Positions 60,558 to 64,000 of a stretch of 64,000 nt of DNA are shown one piece after another; the first letter of the stretch is position 1; each line of letters opens with the position of its first letter. The translations under genes were made by a program, and so were the position numbers. The stretch is taken from NCBI RefSeq assembly GCF_000219625.1, contig NC_018216.1, positions 1,240,001-1,304,000 of the forward strand, in the 5' to 3' direction. The notes below the pieces were generated by a model. That model saw only the letters and a list, made by a program, of their open reading frames with translations, was not told the origin of the DNA and did not search any database. The stretch comes from Zymoseptoria tritici IPO323. Taxonomy: Eukaryota > Ascomycota > Dothideomycetes > Mycosphaerellales > Mycosphaerellaceae.

Positions 60558-62071
60558 GGCGGCGGCAGATATGGGAGAGGAAGACTGAATTCGTGTATTC
60601 TATGCCAGAACAGTCCAAGAGTGCATCCGTGTGCAATGAGTTCGGGTAGGGATGTCGCGGAGCAAACGTGGCGCGTGCTCTATCTGTAGCAAGCGAGAGT
60701 GGAGGAGATGTATGGGTGGAGTCGTGGCGGCGTGGAAGCCAACGGAGATCGTCGGCGCAATGCGCTCCAGGGAATGAGGATGTCGGCGCGTTCAACGATG
60801 ACTTACGGTATATTTCTGACAACCATCACATGCAAAAGAGCAACATTGGATGATGAGGTAATAAGGTATTGTGAGAAGTGGTTGTCCCTTCGCGTGGTTC
60901 CCGCTGGCTGGCTCAACTGCCGATCGTCCCGCAACCAAAAGCCAAGGCGGAAGGAAGAGACAGAGGATGCGATGCGAAGTGCCAAGTTACGATTGAGTGC
61001 ATGAAAGAACACTCACGTGCTTTGGAGAAGCGATTATGTTTTTGACCCTGTAGGCCGCCCCCGAGCCATGAATCAGGACACTTTGATACAGTACTGAAGT
61101 AGAAGTACTTGGTCGATCCGGCAAGGCATGAGACCTGTCGACCCGCCCCGTGCTGACGAGACGTGCGACATGCAATGATCCGCGAGTGTCACATTCGTCG
61201 CAGTACGTACTACTGGAGACCGAGCGCAGTAGTGGTAGAGGGCTACGGTCGAGGTGCAGTAAGTATCCAGTCCACTGCAGGAGGGAAGATGCAGTCCCGT
61301 CTTCCGTTTCACGACTACGACATGCAACATTCGGCCATTATTGGTCGGAGGGATGAGGGAGTTGTTCGCAGACGCTGGACTGGACGACTGGTCTCTCTCT
61401 CCACGCCTCCAACGACAAAGAAGGAGGAGATCAAGCTTTGGCTCCGTGTCTCTTTCACAGCTCAGCAGACGGGAGCGCCACCCCACGCTGCTCTGCTCTG
61501 TTCTCCGTGGCCCAGCGCCTAGCAGTCGTCCTCTCACACAAAGAAGAACACCGACCAAGCCGCCCACTCGTTCGACTCGTTTCACGCCCTCGATCGTGCT
61601 GTGCTGTATCCATCTCGCTGTATAGCTAGGCAGGCCGGTCTGGTTACTGTCATCGTCTTCTCCCAACCTCTTCCTTGCACACTCACCTGCGACACAAACG
61701 ATATCCTACCCAAAGTACACACACGAATAGACGTTCGCATCGGCCCGTTCAACCCAAAGCTCCGCACCGCACATTGTATTAGACTTCGATCTCCGGCGCC
61801 GGGCAAGCAATAATACGGCCCAGTTCTCCCAAAGTGCAGAGCCCGAAGTGTGGAAAGGCGGGACCGTCTCGCAACCTCACCTTCTGGCCCTGGCACGCGT
61901 CAATTCTCACAATCCCTCATCCCTCCCTCGCCTCTCACTCTCACATAGTCTACACACACAACCGACACCGCTCCGCCACACCACCCATCCGCGCCGCACT
62001 CTCGAACCGTCTCCTCAATCCACCTCCCGACGTCGTCCACATGACGCTCGCGGCGTAGAGCGCCGGCGAGC
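60558..62071. promoter_or_regulatory. Long divergent promoter, F-box gene / CDC24
   Basis: 1514 bp between opposite starts, with a strongly CT/CA-rich stretch at about 61,880-62,030 next to CDC24, typical of long 5' leaders. No gene supported; a 5' UTR intron is possible. Confidence 0.45.
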
Positions 62072-64000
62072 ATGGAGATCGCAAATCCGCACTTCACCCG
62101 GACCCTGAATGCACTGACCCAAGGAGCCTCCTTCGATCCCAACAAGCTGCGTCTACACCGTCGCGAAACCGACATGACCGCGTCGCATGCCGACGTCCCA
62201 GGCACCTTAGCGCACTCCAAGAGCCATACCAGCTCCAATTGGAGCTTCCAGTCTTCCAACCGCAGCAGCAACACCACCCAGGGAACCTCCCACTCCACCC
62301 TCTTCCCACCGCCGCCCATGCCGCAGAATGCCGCAAACCATGGCGATGTGGTACCCACTGCCAATATCATGAACTCGGTCGCCGACGCCTCCTCCTCACT
62401 CTTCCAAATTTGCGTCGCATTACGACAGCGTCTTCTCGGAGTCCCTGGCTTCAAAGAGACCCTCGAGACGGTCGAGGGCGAGGCCGATGATGATACCGAT
62501 CCCGTCACACTTCTCTGGCGTACGTTTCGTCGTGGAGAGCCATTGTTACTTTTGTACAATGCTTTTCAGCCGGCAACACCTTTGGTCCTTAGGGAGGATC
62601 TCAAGGAAGACAAGAGAGGGAAGGCGGCCACATACAAGTTCCTCTCGGCTTGCATGAACGATCCGAATCTGCCCACGGACGACTCGTTCATCATCAATGA
62701 TCTGTACGGCGACGACACGACAGGCTTCGTCAAGGTCGCAAGGCTTGTGAACCGAGTATTGGATATACTGGTGGCGCAGGGCCTGATTGAGGATGTCAGG
62801 CCGACTGCATCGGATTTTGAGCATGCAGAGAAGGGATTGAAGCGTACACAACGTCAGCACATTATTGCAGAGCTGGTCAAGTCTGAAAGGACGTATGTGC
62901 AGCATCTGGAACTGCTGCAGGCCTTCAAGCACCTCGTGGAAGAGAAGGGTGTTATTCCCGGGGATGCCATCCACGACATCTTTCTCAACCTGAACGGCCT
63001 ACTCGACTTCCAACGACGCTTCCTCATCCGCGTGGAGCAGACGAATGCCATGCCGGAAGAAGAGCAGAACTGGGGCAAGCTCTTCATACTCTACTGCGAA
63101 GCCTTCAAGGTTTACGAACCCTATATCGCCAATCAGCGCAAGTGTGAGAAGACGGTCATTGCGGAATTTGGCAAGCTCAAAGACGCCGGTGGCAGCAACG
63201 AAATGCGTCAAATGGTGGAGTCACCTACCGCGCTGCACTCATTTTTGATGAAACCGTTCCAAAGATTGACAAAATACCCACTGTTGCTGGACCAACTCTA
63301 CAAAAAGGGTGACCTCGATGACGAGCGCAAACAGGATTTGCTGAACGGAATGGAGGCATCTACATCTGTCCTCACTCGCACGAATGAGGCCGTAGACAGG
63401 GAGGAAAAGCTAGAGGCTGTAGAGGAGCTTAAGACGAGAGTCGAAGATTGGAAGGGCCACAGCGTAGCCCAATTTGGAGAGCTGCTACTTTACGGCACCT
63501 TTACAGTCCTGAAGAGCGAGAATCTTGCGAATGGCAAAGATGGAGAGCGACAAGTATGCTGGAACTGTTTCCCTCAACCTACAACAGCTGACCAAATTCG
63601 CAGTACCACGTATACCTTTTCGAGACCATTCTCCTCTGCATCAAGAACATCGACATCACCAAAGCAAAGAACAAGTTCAACAAAAGTCTTCTCGACAACA
63701 AGGGCAAACCGAAGCTGCAGCTCAAAGGCCGCATCTTCATGCAAAATGTCACTGACCTCGTCTCTCTAGCCAAACCAGGTACGAGCGATTCATTAACAGA
63801 ATATCACTTGTCAATTCGAACTAGCGCGCGGGTATGTTGAAACAAAGGCTAATTAAAGCTGCATAGGCTCATACACTTGTCAGATATTTTGGAAAGGCGA
63901 CCCGAGCATTGAAAACTTCATCATTCGATTCACCACCGAGGACGCGCTGAAGAAATGGGCATCATCGATTGAGACTCAAAGAAGGCGCTACCACGATCGC
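62072..64000 (+). CDS. CDC24: Cdc24, guanine nucleotide exchange factor for Cdc42 (3' end outside)
   Basis: Model so far: join(62072..63553,63604..63778,63867..64000 and beyond); introns of 50 and 88 nt. ATG at 62072 (MEIANPHFTRTLNAL). Residues ~105-235 are the Cdc24 calponin-like domain (SLFQICVALRQRLLGVPGFK, TLLWRTFRRGEPLLLLYNAF). The DH domain is at ~260-440 (HIIAELVKSERTYVQHLELL, MKPFQRLTKYPLLLDQLYKK). The PH domain starts ~455 and is rebuilt by splicing: FGELLLYGTF, then YHVYLFETILLCIKNID, then GSYTCQIFWKGD. A C-terminal PB1 domain should lie beyond the window. Cdc24 activates Cdc42 at sites of polarity, so it controls hyphal tip growth. Confidence 0.95.

Overview
The window looks like chromosomal DNA of a filamentous ascomycete (Pezizomycotina). 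Dothideomycetes is my best guess, but that is inference only. The evidence is dense genes on both strands, very short introns (mostly 49-117 nt) with GT...CTAAC/CTGAC...AG signals, fungal families such as Sld5, Ypt7, Cdc24 and Tpa1/Ofd1, and a repeat carrying the CpA-to-TpA transition signature of repeat-induced point mutation (RIP). I identified 33 well-supported genes, one tentative one, and one duplicated repeat. Many genes only read correctly once introns are removed, so exon joins are given in the entries.

Layout. 0-9 kb: 3' end of a CAF1/PARN-type RNase, twinfilin, a muconate-cyclase-like beta-propeller, GINS subunit Sld5, a dienelactone-hydrolase-family protein, an RGG-tailed unknown and mitochondrial ribosomal protein uS7m. 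9.6-14.1 kb: a TBC/EF-hand Rab GAP and a MARVEL-like membrane protein. 14.1-16 kb: a gene-free island with a RIP-marked tandem duplication. 16-30 kb: mostly housekeeping genes, namely Tpa1/Ofd1, a GRAM-VASt sterol-transfer protein, NOSIP, TAF9, an SDR, Utp11, Csl4 and Ypt7. 30-38 kb: an ABCA transporter that seems to have lost its first half, ornithine cyclodeaminase, a Cys-rich unknown and an MAPEG protein. 38-46 kb: a large glycosyltransferase ending in a ubiquitin-interacting motif, a four-TM gene with a 1-nt frameshift, a four-exon small secreted six-cysteine protein (effector-like) and a gene-poor stretch. 46-64 kb: an L-type lectin, a TcdA-like tRNA dehydratase, a methyltransferase lacking motif I, an Nramp metal transporter, two adjacent BTB genes, a peroxisomal enoyl-CoA isomerase/hydratase, an F-box/WD40 protein and the 5' part of CDC24.

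The genes do not form one pathway or a secondary-metabolite cluster. They are ordinary core genes with a few accessory or decaying loci. Several neighbours share divergent promoters of about 320-580 bp (twinfilin/propeller, GRAM-VASt/NOSIP, TAF9/SDR, glycosyltransferase/four-TM gene, lectin/tRNA dehydratase). I found no convincing tRNA, rRNA, CRISPR array or complete transposon. I see no strong sign of a wholly new multi-gene system. The best leads are the RIP-marked repeat, the hidden secreted cysteine-rich gene, the 5'-truncated ABCA gene and the glycosyltransferase-UIM architecture.
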